Below, piece by piece: positions 7,830 to 14,277 of a DNA stretch of 64,000 bases; the first letter of the stretch is position 1; every line of letters begins with the position of its first letter. The stretch covers positions 1 to 64,000 of the forward strand of contig JASJCQ010000024.1 of assembly GCA_030065915.1 (NCBI GenBank), given 5' to 3'. Under the pieces are notes generated by a model. That model was not told the DNA's origin. It did not search any database and saw only the letters and a program-made list of their open reading frames with translations. This DNA is from Woeseiaceae bacterium. Its GTDB lineage: Bacteria > Pseudomonadota > Gammaproteobacteria > Steroidobacterales > Woeseiaceae. The position numbers and the translations under genes were made by a program.

Positions 7830-8582
7830 TTGAGGACTTTGATCGCAATTACAGTGGCCATGATTTCCGCACTGGCTACATCTGTCGCCGTCGCGGGTGA
7901 CATCGATGCCAAGGTCGAGGCGGCACTGGCCGCCGAAGCGCGACCGGAAGCAGACCGCGTCCGTGACCGGAACCGTCGGCCGCTCGAGACGCTGAAGTTC
8001 TTCGGCCTCGAGGACGATATGCGGGTACTCGAACTGATCCCCGGCGGCGGCTGGTATACGCGCGTACTCGCGCCCGTGCTTGCGGAGAACGGCCAACTGT
8101 ACGTGTCGATCGGCACCCGCCGCGTCAGCGAGGGTGTGCTGACCGAACCGGGCTTCGAAGACGTTGAGCTTGTCGAAACCTCGGCGAACCTGCGTCGGGA
8201 GGAGGGCGCCCGCTTCTACTCGCTCGACGACTTCGATTTCGGCCTGTCCGATCTGGACATGGTGCTCACGTTCCGCAACGTTCACAACTTCGACCCCGAA
8301 GCACGCAAGATTCTGAACGATGCGGTGTTCAAGTCTCTGAAATCCGGTGGCCTGTACGGCGTCGTCGATCACACGATGCGCCACATGGAGCCGGCCAACT
8401 ATGAGAACCGTCGCCGTATCGACCCGGTGCTCGTCATCAAGGAAGCGCTCGAGGCCGGTTTTGAGTTCGTCGACTACTCCGATCTCCACTACCGTGCCGA
8501 CGACGAGCTCGAGTACGAAGTCGGCCGTCGGTCGGTCAGCGGCAACACGGATCGATTCACGTTCCTTTTCCGCAAGCCTTGA
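7830..8582 (+). CDS. Exported class I methyltransferase-like protein (COG4798 type)
   Basis: About 250 residues. I place the start at TTG 7830, 7 bases after the strong ribosome site AGGAG (7818-7822). This gives a classic Sec signal peptide (MRTLIAITVAMISALATSVAVAG), whereas the longer frame from 7791 has a charged lead. Residues 66-77 (VLELIPGGGWYT) form the SAM-binding loop of the 'predicted methyltransferase' family, with GGGWYT in place of the usual GxGxG. LTFRNVHNF (about residue 148) takes the motif-IV place. A periplasmic SAM enzyme is puzzling because SAM is cytosolic, so it may have another ligand. A paralogue with a lipoprotein signal lies at 60207-61118. Confidence 0.75.
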   Translation: MRTLIAITVAMISALATSVAVAGDIDAKVEAALAAEARPEADRVRDRNRRPLETLKFFGLEDDMRVLELIPGGGWYTRVLAPVLAENGQLYVSIGTRRVSEGVLTEPGFEDVELVETSANLRREEGARFYSLDDFDFGLSDLDMVLTFRNVHNFDPEARKILNDAVFKSLKSGGLYGVVDHTMRHMEPANYENRRRIDPVLVIKEALEAGFEFVDYSDLHYRADDELEYEVGRRSVSGNTDRFTFLFRKP

Positions 8583-8624
8583 ACGTCTCGCCAGCCCGCT
8601 GATGCATAAGGGCAGAATCCAGCG

Positions 8625-9146
8625 GTGAGCAAGACGACGCCCGCTACGCTATACGCGTTTTCTGGTCTGCCCGGCGTGGGCAAGACGACACTGGCAAAGC
8701 GACTGGCGGCGTCGGTGAATGCCTGCTTCATCCGTATCGATACGGTGGAGCAGGCGCTCCGCGATCTCTGTGATTTCGATGCTGAGGGTGAAGGCTATCG
8801 GCTCAGTTACCGGATAGCCGCTGACAATCTCTTGAACGACGTCAGCGTCGTCGCTGATTCCTGCAATACGATTGCACTGACGCGCCGCGAGTGGGAGGCC
8901 GTTGCCGCTGACGCAGGCTCACGCTGCGTCAATATCGAGGTCGTGTGTTCCGACCGGCAAGAGCACAAGGCCCGCATAGAGAGCAGGACCTCTGACATCG
9001 TTGACCTGTACCTGCCGACCTGGGCCGATGTCGAAGCTCGTGAATACGAGGCCTGGACCGAAGAGCGGCTGATTATCGACACGGCAGGTCGGACCGAGGA
9101 CGAGGCATTCGCGCAACTCGATCGCTGTCTTGCGGTCGAACGATGA
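8625..9146 (+). CDS. P-loop ATPase/kinase of the zeta-toxin/AAA_33 type
   Basis: A 173-residue small nucleotide-binding protein. Walker A is GLPGVGKT at residues 14-21. A strand-helix with RIDTVEQAL follows (about residue 37, lid/Walker-B-like region), and VVADSCNT lies near residue 75. Proteins of this shape phosphorylate small molecules (gluconate, chloramphenicol, sugar nucleotides), or act as zeta-type toxins when paired with an antitoxin; no epsilon-like antitoxin is adjacent, so a metabolic kinase is more likely. Start is GTG 8625 without a strong ribosome site, 42 bases after the methyltransferase. Confidence 0.7.
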   Translation: MSKTTPATLYAFSGLPGVGKTTLAKRLAASVNACFIRIDTVEQALRDLCDFDAEGEGYRLSYRIAADNLLNDVSVVADSCNTIALTRREWEAVAADAGSRCVNIEVVCSDRQEHKARIESRTSDIVDLYLPTWADVEAREYEAWTEERLIIDTAGRTEDEAFAQLDRCLAVER

Positions 9147-9224
9147 GATACTGGCGTCCCGTTGCCTTCTTCCGCAAATGAGGCAGAAGCGCCATGAAAC
9201 ACCCCAAAGAGGCTAGCAGCTACC

Positions 9225-10100
9225 ATGTGCGATGAGTTCACCAACAAAGACGAAGAAGACTTCCTGCGTCGCAACTCGATTACGAGGCGGGAATTCACCA
9301 AGAGAGGCGCCGCAGTAGCGGCGACGACGCTGCTGCCGGCCGTAGCGGGTGCCGTGGATGTCACCGAGCAGGACGTCACGGTCGAAACACCGGACGGAAT
9401 GGCCGACGCCTATTTCGTGCATCCGTCTTCCGGCAAACACCCGGCCGTCATCGTCTGGCCGGACATCAAGAGCATACGCAATGCGTTTCGCGCCATGGGT
9501 AAGCGGCTGGCGCAGTCGGGCTACTCTGTCCTCGTCGTTAATCCTTACTATCGAACCCACAAGGGCGCGATCCTGCCGGACGGCGGATCGTTCCGTGACC
9601 CGGCGATTCGAGAGCTCCTGATGCCCCATGCAAGAAGCCTGTCGCCGGAGACGTGTGTCACCGACGGCAAAGCCTATGTGAAATTCCTCGATGCACAGGA
9701 AGCGGTCGACAGCTCGAAGAAAATCGGAACCACCGGTTACTGCATGACGGGTTCCTACACGTTTCGACTGGCGGCGGCGATGCCGGATCGCATCGGTGCC
9801 GGCGCCTCGTTTCACGGTGGCGGGCTCGCAACCGACAAGCCGGAAAGCCCGCACCTGCTGGTGCCCCGGATCAAGGCCGGCTTCCTGGTCGCCATTGCAG
9901 AGAACGATCACGAACGTTTTCCCGAGGAGGAGCCCCGGCTTCGGAAGGCATTTTCAGAGGCGGGTGTGAGCGCCGAGATCGAAGTCTACGACGGTGCAAT
10001 GCACGGATGGTGCCCCCCGGACAGTGACGTCTACAACGAAGTCCAGGCCGAGCGCGCCTGGAGTCGTTTACTGGTTTTGCTGGAAAAGGAACTCGTCTGA
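9225..10100 (+). CDS. Dienelactone hydrolase family protein with twin-arginine signal
   Basis: A 291-residue alpha/beta hydrolase. The N-terminus holds a Tat-like signal (TRREFTKRG, residues 20-28, then a run of Ala/Leu to about 42), so it probably acts in the periplasm as a folded protein. The DLH catalytic triad is visible: Cys173 in GYCMTGS (the usual motif is GYCxGG), Asp228 in AENDHERF and His260 in GAMHGW. Dienelactone hydrolases open lactone rings in chlorocatechol degradation, but exported members act on unknown esters or lactones. It has its own 78-base upstream gap and is followed directly by the repeat-bearing gene island. Confidence 0.85.
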   Translation: MCDEFTNKDEEDFLRRNSITRREFTKRGAAVAATTLLPAVAGAVDVTEQDVTVETPDGMADAYFVHPSSGKHPAVIVWPDIKSIRNAFRAMGKRLAQSGYSVLVVNPYYRTHKGAILPDGGSFRDPAIRELLMPHARSLSPETCVTDGKAYVKFLDAQEAVDSSKKIGTTGYCMTGSYTFRLAAAMPDRIGAGASFHGGGLATDKPESPHLLVPRIKAGFLVAIAENDHERFPEEEPRLRKAFSEAGVSAEIEVYDGAMHGWCPPDSDVYNEVQAERAWSRLLVLLEKELV

Positions 10101-10166
10101 TACCACGCTAGTTCTCTACCGGCTCATGCTTGCTCGCGTGAGCGCTTCGGACCTGTAAGTATCGCT

Positions 10167-10210
10167 CAGGTGATTTGAGGTAGGATGACCCATGACTGCG
10201 CGAAGCCGCC
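10167..10210 (+). repeat. Promoter-like intergenic repeat, copy 1
   Basis: First of six related elements, one before each small gene to 13.1 kb. It reads CAGGTGATTTGAGGTAGGAT with the -10-like hexamer TAGGAT at 10181-10186, then TGACCC and a GCG-rich end. It matches copy 4 over CAGGT, TTTGAGGTAG and ATGACC. The hexamer is 50 bases before the start codon of the following gene. Confidence 0.6.
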
Positions 10211-10235
10211 GCTCAAGAACACGTAGCGTACGTCT

Positions 10236-10628
10236 ATGAACGAATTATTGGGACTCCTGCGAAACGCCGAGATCGCGCTTCATCAACCAGATACTCGGCG
10301 TGATACATCACAAGTTCAGGCGGTACTGCACGAGTCTTTCCTGGAGTTTGGTCGATCGGGCACTATCTACGATCGGCCCGCAATCCTCGATCTTCTGGCT
10401 TCCGAACAATCTGTTGGTCGTGTCTTGTCTCAGGATTTCGAATTGATTCCGCTGGGCGCCAGCACTGCGTTGCTCACCTATAAATCCGCGAGCGTCGACG
10501 AATCCGGAGAGATTCATAGATATACGCTGAGAGCTTCTATCTGGATACTGAGTGCGGACGGCTGGAAGATCAGGTTTCATCAAGCAACACCGACTGAGGC
10601 GTTCGATGTAACTGCCAATGACTGCTAA
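10236..10628 (+). CDS. DUF4440 / SnoaL-like (NTF2-fold) protein
   Basis: A 130-residue protein of the NTF2-like cone fold. An N-terminal helix (LLRNAEIALHQPDTR) is followed by LHESFLEFGRSGTIYDRPAILDLL and closes with WKIRFHQATPT, the typical DUF4440 pattern of small protein-binding or enzyme-like domains found widely as single genes. No catalytic residue can be assigned. It is the first gene of the repeat-spaced island, sits 50 bases after repeat copy 1, and has no obvious partner. The start at 10236 (ATGAACGAA) is the first ATG of the frame. Confidence 0.75.
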   Translation: MNELLGLLRNAEIALHQPDTRRDTSQVQAVLHESFLEFGRSGTIYDRPAILDLLASEQSVGRVLSQDFELIPLGASTALLTYKSASVDESGEIHRYTLRASIWILSADGWKIRFHQATPTEAFDVTANDC

Positions 10629-10647
10629 TGGCTGTAACCCGTCGCTC

Positions 10648-10695
10648 ATTGAATGTCCGCTATACTGACGCCTCCTGACCCATTGCGGTCATTGG
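10648..10695 (+). repeat. Promoter-like intergenic repeat, copy 2
   Basis: TATACT at 10661-10666 is the best -10 match of the family, followed by TGACGCCTCCTGACCCATTGCGG. The second half (TGACCCATTGCGG) is identical to copy 4. It lies 69 bases before the next start codon. Confidence 0.6.
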
Positions 10696-10734
10696 CTATT
10701 CGTTCAAAAAGACAAAATCCTTCAGCGTGAGTCA

Positions 10735-11031
10735 ATGGACGCGCAACCTTCCGGCAGATTTGAAGTTACCGATCACTACGAACTTTCTGGGCGTGGCGCG
10801 TTTGTCATTGGTTACATTCGCGAGGGCAAAGTCAAAGTTGGCGATTCTGTTCCTTTGCCTGACTCTTCAGTAAGTTGGACGATCAGCGGCATCGAGTTTT
10901 TGGACAATATCTCCAAGCGGAAGTACTGGAATGCTCTTCTCTTCAAAGAACACCCAGCACGCGCCGATGTCGAAGCGGCTTTCCCAGTTGGATCGTTCGT
11001 AGACATTTACGAAGATGTGCCGGAGAGTTAG
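10735..11031 (+). CDS. Small protein resembling a translation-factor beta-barrel domain
   Basis: A 98-residue stand-alone protein. GRGAFVIGYIREGKVKVGDSV (residues 21-41), the later ISGIEFL and the closing PVGSFVDIYED match the beta-strand and turn pattern of EF-Tu domain 2, where G-x-v-x-G-D marks the barrel. It has no GTPase domain, so it cannot be a translation factor; such orphan barrels are unassigned. It is preceded by repeat copy 2. ATG 10735 was chosen; the ribosome site is weak. Function unknown. Confidence 0.65.
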   Translation: MDAQPSGRFEVTDHYELSGRGAFVIGYIREGKVKVGDSVPLPDSSVSWTISGIEFLDNISKRKYWNALLFKEHPARADVEAAFPVGSFVDIYEDVPES

Positions 11032-11063
11032 CGGCGGCCGACTGGTTTTGGCCGGAACCAGTC

Positions 11064-11118
11064 GTCCAGGCATATAGAGGTAGAATGACGGCTTCCGACA
11101 CTTTACAGCCGCTGGGTA
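11064..11118 (+). repeat. Promoter-like intergenic repeat, copy 3, with upstream inverted repeat
   Basis: CCAGGCATATAGAGG is followed by the -10-like TAGAAT at 11081-11086 and TGACGGCTTCCGACA. Directly upstream is a perfect 8-bp inverted repeat, GACTGGTT (11040-11047) and AACCAGTC (11056-11063), which could be the terminator of the previous gene, although no T-run follows. The hexamer is 53 bases before the next start. Confidence 0.6.
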
Positions 11119-11138
11119 ACACCCAATATGTCGTCTCA

Positions 11139-11504
11139 ATGAAGATTCTCAGCAAGGTCCTGATCGCGACAATACTGGCCGGCATCGCATTCTCGCCGGT
11201 TTATTTGTACAGCGGCGCGCCCCTCAGAGTTCATTTGGCGGATGCGCTTGGCCTATTGATCGCATTCTGGATTCCGGCGTTGATGATTCGTAGCTGGGAG
11301 GACTTGAAACGCCGAGCTTTGCTCTTCGCTGCCTTCGTTGTGTTTGGGACTTTGGCATGGGACGCAGTCACTGCTTCAGTCATAAGCAAGCGCGACTTCC
11401 TAATGGGCGCTGCAATCCTTTATCCAGTATCCCTGATCGGCTGTTTTGCGCTGTTTTCGATCCAGGCGGCACTTCTTAAGCTGTTCAAACAAGAGACTGT
11501 CTGA
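11139..11504 (+). CDS. Small integral membrane protein, unrecognised
   Basis: A 121-residue protein with about four membrane segments: LIATILAGIAFSPVYLY (7-23), LGLLIAFWIPALMI (37-50), LLFAAFVVFGTLAWDAV (61-77) and a last one near 92-110. The frame is open upstream to 10875, but that stretch runs through repeat copy 3 and the previous gene, so ATG 11139 is the credible start. No family recognised. It lies 53 bases after the -10-like hexamer of repeat copy 3. Confidence 0.6.
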   Translation: MKILSKVLIATILAGIAFSPVYLYSGAPLRVHLADALGLLIAFWIPALMIRSWEDLKRRALLFAAFVVFGTLAWDAVTASVISKRDFLMGAAILYPVSLIGCFALFSIQAALLKLFKQETV

Positions 11505-11540
11505 GCATGAATTGAACTTCCGCTACTGGCCGTGAGCTGC

Positions 11541-11594
11541 CAGCCAGGTATTTTGAGGTAGCATGACCCCTAGTGACCCATTGCGGACGGTCAC
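11541..11594 (+). repeat. Promoter-like intergenic repeat, copy 4
   Basis: CCAGGTATTTTGAGG then TAGCAT (11559-11564), TGACCCC and TGACCCATTGCGGACGG. It is the fullest copy and closest to the family consensus. Upstream lies CGCTACTGGCCGTGAGCTG, which recurs in diverged form after the last gene of the island (13140 onward). Confidence 0.65.
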
Positions 11595-11616
11595 AGATCA
11601 TCGAAACAGGCGCTAA

Positions 11617-12198
11617 ATGAACAGCAAACCTCTCGCATTGGGGATCATTTTGGCCGTACTGCTATTCGGGGCAGGATGTAGCCGTGGAGATGTCGGTCTG
11701 ACACCCTCGCAGCAAGTCTACGAAGTCGTAATGAATGAGCGTATGCAGGACGCACTGACTGAAGTAATCGTACTCAGTCACACCGAGGCACAGTACCTCC
11801 GCGAAGGAAGCAAAGACGAACTGTGGTCGTACATTCAGCGAGAAGTTAACATGCCCGATGCTCTCTTGGACCGGCTATTCGAGTCAGCCGAAACTAGCGT
11901 AGAGCTTGAATGGTCGCCAGTAATGATCAATGCCAAGTTTGTGGACAAGGCCGAGATTTCCTCCGAATCGAACTGGCGGTCGCGTAAATTCGCTGAAGAT
12001 TTTCGAGCCGCATTTCCGGAGCACCAAGAGTTTTACGCACTGTCAGATGTGGCGCTGAGCGATGATCAGTTAGAAGCGGCTCTGGTACTTTCGTACTACT
12101 GTCCTGCGATGTGTGGAAGCGGAGAGTTCTTGCTCTATTTCAAGAAAACGGGGATGGAGTGGAACATAGAAGGTTTCACAGTCTTCTGGATAACCTGA
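11617..12198 (+). CDS. Putative lipoprotein, unrecognised
   Basis: A 193-residue protein with a lipoprotein-type signal (MNSKPLALGIILAVLLFGAGC, cysteine 21), so it is probably anchored to a membrane facing the periplasm. The mature part has no motif I recognise. It carries two helical stretches rich in Glu, Gln and Arg and ends with LVLSYYCPAMCGSGEFLLYF, holding a C-x3-C pair. Residue composition and codon use look less GC-rich than the genes outside the island. It follows repeat copy 4 by 53 bases. Confidence 0.6.
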   Translation: MNSKPLALGIILAVLLFGAGCSRGDVGLTPSQQVYEVVMNERMQDALTEVIVLSHTEAQYLREGSKDELWSYIQREVNMPDALLDRLFESAETSVELEWSPVMINAKFVDKAEISSESNWRSRKFAEDFRAAFPEHQEFYALSDVALSDDQLEAALVLSYYCPAMCGSGEFLLYFKKTGMEWNIEGFTVFWIT

Positions 12199-12248
12199 TG
12201 CCAGTATTTGGGACGCGGCCACAGAATGCTTCTTGCCGGAAGGCGTCG

Positions 12249-12295
12249 GCCAGGTCCTCTGCGTTAAACTGGCAGCTCCTGATCCAAAGGCGACA
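12249..12295 (+). repeat. Promoter-like intergenic repeat, copy 5
   Basis: CCAGGTCCTCTGCGT then TAAACT (12265-12270), GGCAGCTCCTGATCCAAAGGCGAC. It aligns base for base with copy 6 over most of its 3' half (CTTCTGACCCAAAGCCGAC there). The hexamer is 41 bases before the next start. Confidence 0.55.
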
Positions 12296-12310
12296 TCGAC
12301 GACTTGATCA

Positions 12311-12598
12311 GTGAATATCCTAAAGTTCAATGAAGAGTTTTATCGTCGCTCGTACAAAGCCAGCGAGTCTTTGCGACATCATCGAACTCAAATCATCGCA
12401 GGAGCCCTCGTGTTCTGGACTGGGATGTTGACGGCGATCGGTTACTTTCGCGAGTTCGGGCAAACAGATGCGCGGTTTCTGATCTTCGGGTTCTTTTGGA
12501 TGACGATTCCGATGTCATTAGCTACGTATGGCATGCCTAGATTACTACTACGCGTAGTGCCACTCATGAACGGCTACAAACCGGAGAATGATGGGTAG
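12311..12598 (+). CDS. Small two-helix membrane protein, unrecognised
   Basis: A 95-residue protein starting at GTG 12311. It has a basic and polar N-terminus, then two membrane segments (AGALVFWTGMLTAIGYF, about 31-47, and FLIFGFFWMTIPMSLATYG, about 55-74), and a short cytosolic or periplasmic tail. No family recognised. It is the fifth gene of the repeat-spaced island and there is no sign of a partner gene. Confidence 0.55.
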   Translation: MNILKFNEEFYRRSYKASESLRHHRTQIIAGALVFWTGMLTAIGYFREFGQTDARFLIFGFFWMTIPMSLATYGMPRLLLRVVPLMNGYKPENDG

Positions 12599-12652
12599 CT
12601 GTTTTCTTGGAAATCGTGATTGTCACCGTCAGCCGATCGCCGTTTCCAGCCG

Positions 12653-12705
12653 CCCCTGCATTTTCGGTTAGACTGACGGCTTCTGACCCAAAGCCGACTC
12701 TGAAG
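12653..12705 (+). repeat. Promoter-like intergenic repeat, copy 6
   Basis: CCCTGCATTTTCGGT then TAGACT (12669-12674), TGACGGCTTCTGACCCAAAGCCGAC. An open frame from 12607 runs through this element, but that is best read as chance, because the other five copies are non-coding. Confidence 0.6.
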
Positions 12706-12717
12706 AACTCAATAGCC

Positions 12718-13137
12718 TTGTTGTCAGGCCTCAAATTATTCTGGCTCGAGCATCGTAGTGAAGTAAGAGGATGGGCCATCGTTCTCGCAATACTCTTCGC
12801 TTTCCTGTCGGTGTTGTTCGCTTACGACCGCATGTACAACCCGGAAACAGACTTCCTAGGTACAGAGAAAGGTCAAGTTTCCAAACTTGTCAGAGCATCC
12901 AAGCCGGGAGACTACGCCATGGGTTCTTCTCTATGGGAGCTGGAGATTGTGCTATCTGATGGAAAGAGGATCACAGCACAGAGCCCCTTTCTCGTACCGT
13001 CGGGTTCTGAAGTCTGTCTGGCATCGTTCACAAAGGGATGTTGGGGGCAAGGTCACTGGGTTATCGGCGAAGTGAAAGTCATGGTCGAAGAAGGTGTCGA
13101 TTGCTCGACTTGGCAACCAGCAAGCGAGAATCGTTGA
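12718..13137 (+). CDS. Single-pass membrane protein, unrecognised
   Basis: About 139 residues from TTG 12718 (a second TTG follows at 12721). The frame is open from 12607, but the extra 37 codons lie over repeat copy 6, so the later start is preferred; it is not supported by a strong ribosome site. There is one membrane helix (IVLAILFAFLSVLFAYDRM, about 21-39), then a soluble beta-rich domain with the Cys-containing segment CLASFTKGCWGQGHW and a final VDCSTW. That domain resembles small DUF3592-like or YhdP-tail-like proteins, without a safe match. Last gene of the island. Confidence 0.5.
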   Translation: MLSGLKLFWLEHRSEVRGWAIVLAILFAFLSVLFAYDRMYNPETDFLGTEKGQVSKLVRASKPGDYAMGSSLWELEIVLSDGKRITAQSPFLVPSGSEVCLASFTKGCWGQGHWVIGEVKVMVEEGVDCSTWQPASENR

Positions 13138-13216
13138 GTCCGCTTCTGGCCGTTAGCAGGCCGTTCGGAACCCATCAATAGCGGCCTGTCTGGCGGCCGG
13201 TCGCCCACAATAGCGG
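13138..13216. repeat. Repeat-rich end of the small-gene island
   Basis: After the last gene lies TCCGCTTCTGGCCGTTAGCAG, a diverged copy of the segment at 11519-11540 (TCCGCTACTGGCCGTGAGC). Two CAATAGCGG copies about 30 bases apart follow, with inverted GGCCGCC-like blocks between them. It separates the rightward island from a leftward gene and may act as a terminator or be a recombination remnant. Confidence 0.4.
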
Positions 13217-13858
13217 TCACTCGACAACAAACGCGTCTACGCTGGCCGGCAGGAATCCTGCAGACAGCTGATACTCGGAGAAAATCCGGACAACCAACGT
13301 ACCGCCGTCGAAGCGGCGCGGTGTACCTATGCCGTATCGATCTGCTACGTCTCTCGCTTCGCCGGCACCGTCGACCCAGGATGCCTGCACGACACCGAAA
13401 GGCTTCTTGCTGAAATCGTGCAGTTGGATCTCGGTGCCAGCAGGCAAGTCACCGATCGTAATCGTCTCGTTCGAGAATCGAACCTCGACGTTCGACATGT
13501 CCTTGCTGGACCAGTTCTTCACACGCACCGAGTAGCGCTGGTCTTCGAATGCCGGCTGAATGTACCAGGCTGCGTAAGCTGCGACCGCGACGCCAAGGGC
13601 GACCGCAAGCTTGCGACGGTGGCGCCGGAAGACCGAGATGCGACGTTCTTTCCGGCAATACCAGTGAATGAGACCGAAGAACACGGACGCCAGCACCCCA
13701 AGTGCAAGACCGATGCCGAGCGCCATACCTTCGCCGGCCGGATCCTGGCCGGACCCCAATATCATGCCGAACAGCCACCCAAGCGGCAAGGCGGCCAAGG
13801 CAGCCGCGCCGGTCCAGCGGGTGGCTTGCGGCAGAGGTGTCTTCTCTTTGTTGGTCAT
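13217..13858 (-). CDS. Membrane protein of unknown function
   Basis: 213 residues. Three hydrophobic segments lie in the first half (AAALAALPLGWLFGMIL, about 18-34; GIGLALGVLASVFFGLIHW, about 48-66; LAVALGVAVAAYAAWYI, about 84-100). A soluble C-terminal domain of about 110 residues with alternating beta strands (VRVKNWSSKDMSNVEVRF, EIQLHDF) faces the periplasm and could be an Ig-like fold. Not recognised. It reads leftward, 22 bases after the small membrane gene upstream of it, and the two may form an operon. Confidence 0.65.
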   Translation of the reverse strand: MTNKEKTPLPQATRWTGAAALAALPLGWLFGMILGSGQDPAGEGMALGIGLALGVLASVFFGLIHWYCRKERRISVFRRHRRKLAVALGVAVAAYAAWYIQPAFEDQRYSVRVKNWSSKDMSNVEVRFSNETITIGDLPAGTEIQLHDFSKKPFGVVQASWVDGAGEARDVADRYGIGTPRRFDGGTLVVRIFSEYQLSAGFLPASVDAFVVE

Positions 13859-13880
13859 GCGGGTAGCGCTGCCGGCGCAC

Positions 13881-14231
13881 TCAGGTCAGCGCGTCCCATA
13901 GTCCCGTCTGGTAGACGATAGCACCGACGATGACGACGGTCGGCGCGATCATGCCGCGCTTGAAACAGGCCCTGGCCGTCTCCGAGGTCTGGAAGGCGAG
14001 TACCAGATTCGTGATCAGCACGACCGGCGCTGCGACGATGGCGCCGAGGAATATGCCGAGTGCTGCAAATTCTGCAGCGCCCGCGCGCGTATCGGCGTGC
14101 ATGATGACAAAAAGCAACGCTGCCATGATGACGATCGGGAACACCACTCCGTAGAGCAGTCGATCAAGGGTGCGCAGGGGCGTGGACACGTCGGAACCTT
14201 CGCTCGCGTCGGTTCCGTCCGCGATGTTCAT
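13881..14231 (-). CDS. Small membrane protein, unrecognised
   Basis: 116 residues with an acidic N-terminal 20 (DGTDASEGSD) and three membrane helices (GVVFPIVIMAALLFVIM, about 28-44; LGIFLGAIVAAPVVLITNLVLAF; APTVVIVGAIVYQTGLW). No family recognised. It lies 46 bases downstream of the CX4CH lipoprotein and 22 bases upstream of another leftward membrane gene, so the three may be co-transcribed. Confidence 0.6.
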   Translation of the reverse strand: MNIADGTDASEGSDVSTPLRTLDRLLYGVVFPIVIMAALLFVIMHADTRAGAAEFAALGIFLGAIVAAPVVLITNLVLAFQTSETARACFKRGMIAPTVVIVGAIVYQTGLWDALT

Positions 14232-14277
14232 GCTGCTGGTCCGGCCGCGGTCCGTCGTGGTGACAGCGCGTCAGCGA

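Noticed and set aside
12607-12717. N-terminal extension of the last island gene
   Set aside because: These codons cover repeat copy 6, which is non-coding at its five other positions, so the frame is open by chance.
10101-13216. Integron gene-cassette array
   Set aside because: The intergenic repeats do not show consistent attC core sites (RYYYAAC/GTTRRRY with inverted arms) and no integrase gene is in the window; only copies 5 and 6 happen to contain GTTAAAC or GTTAGAC.
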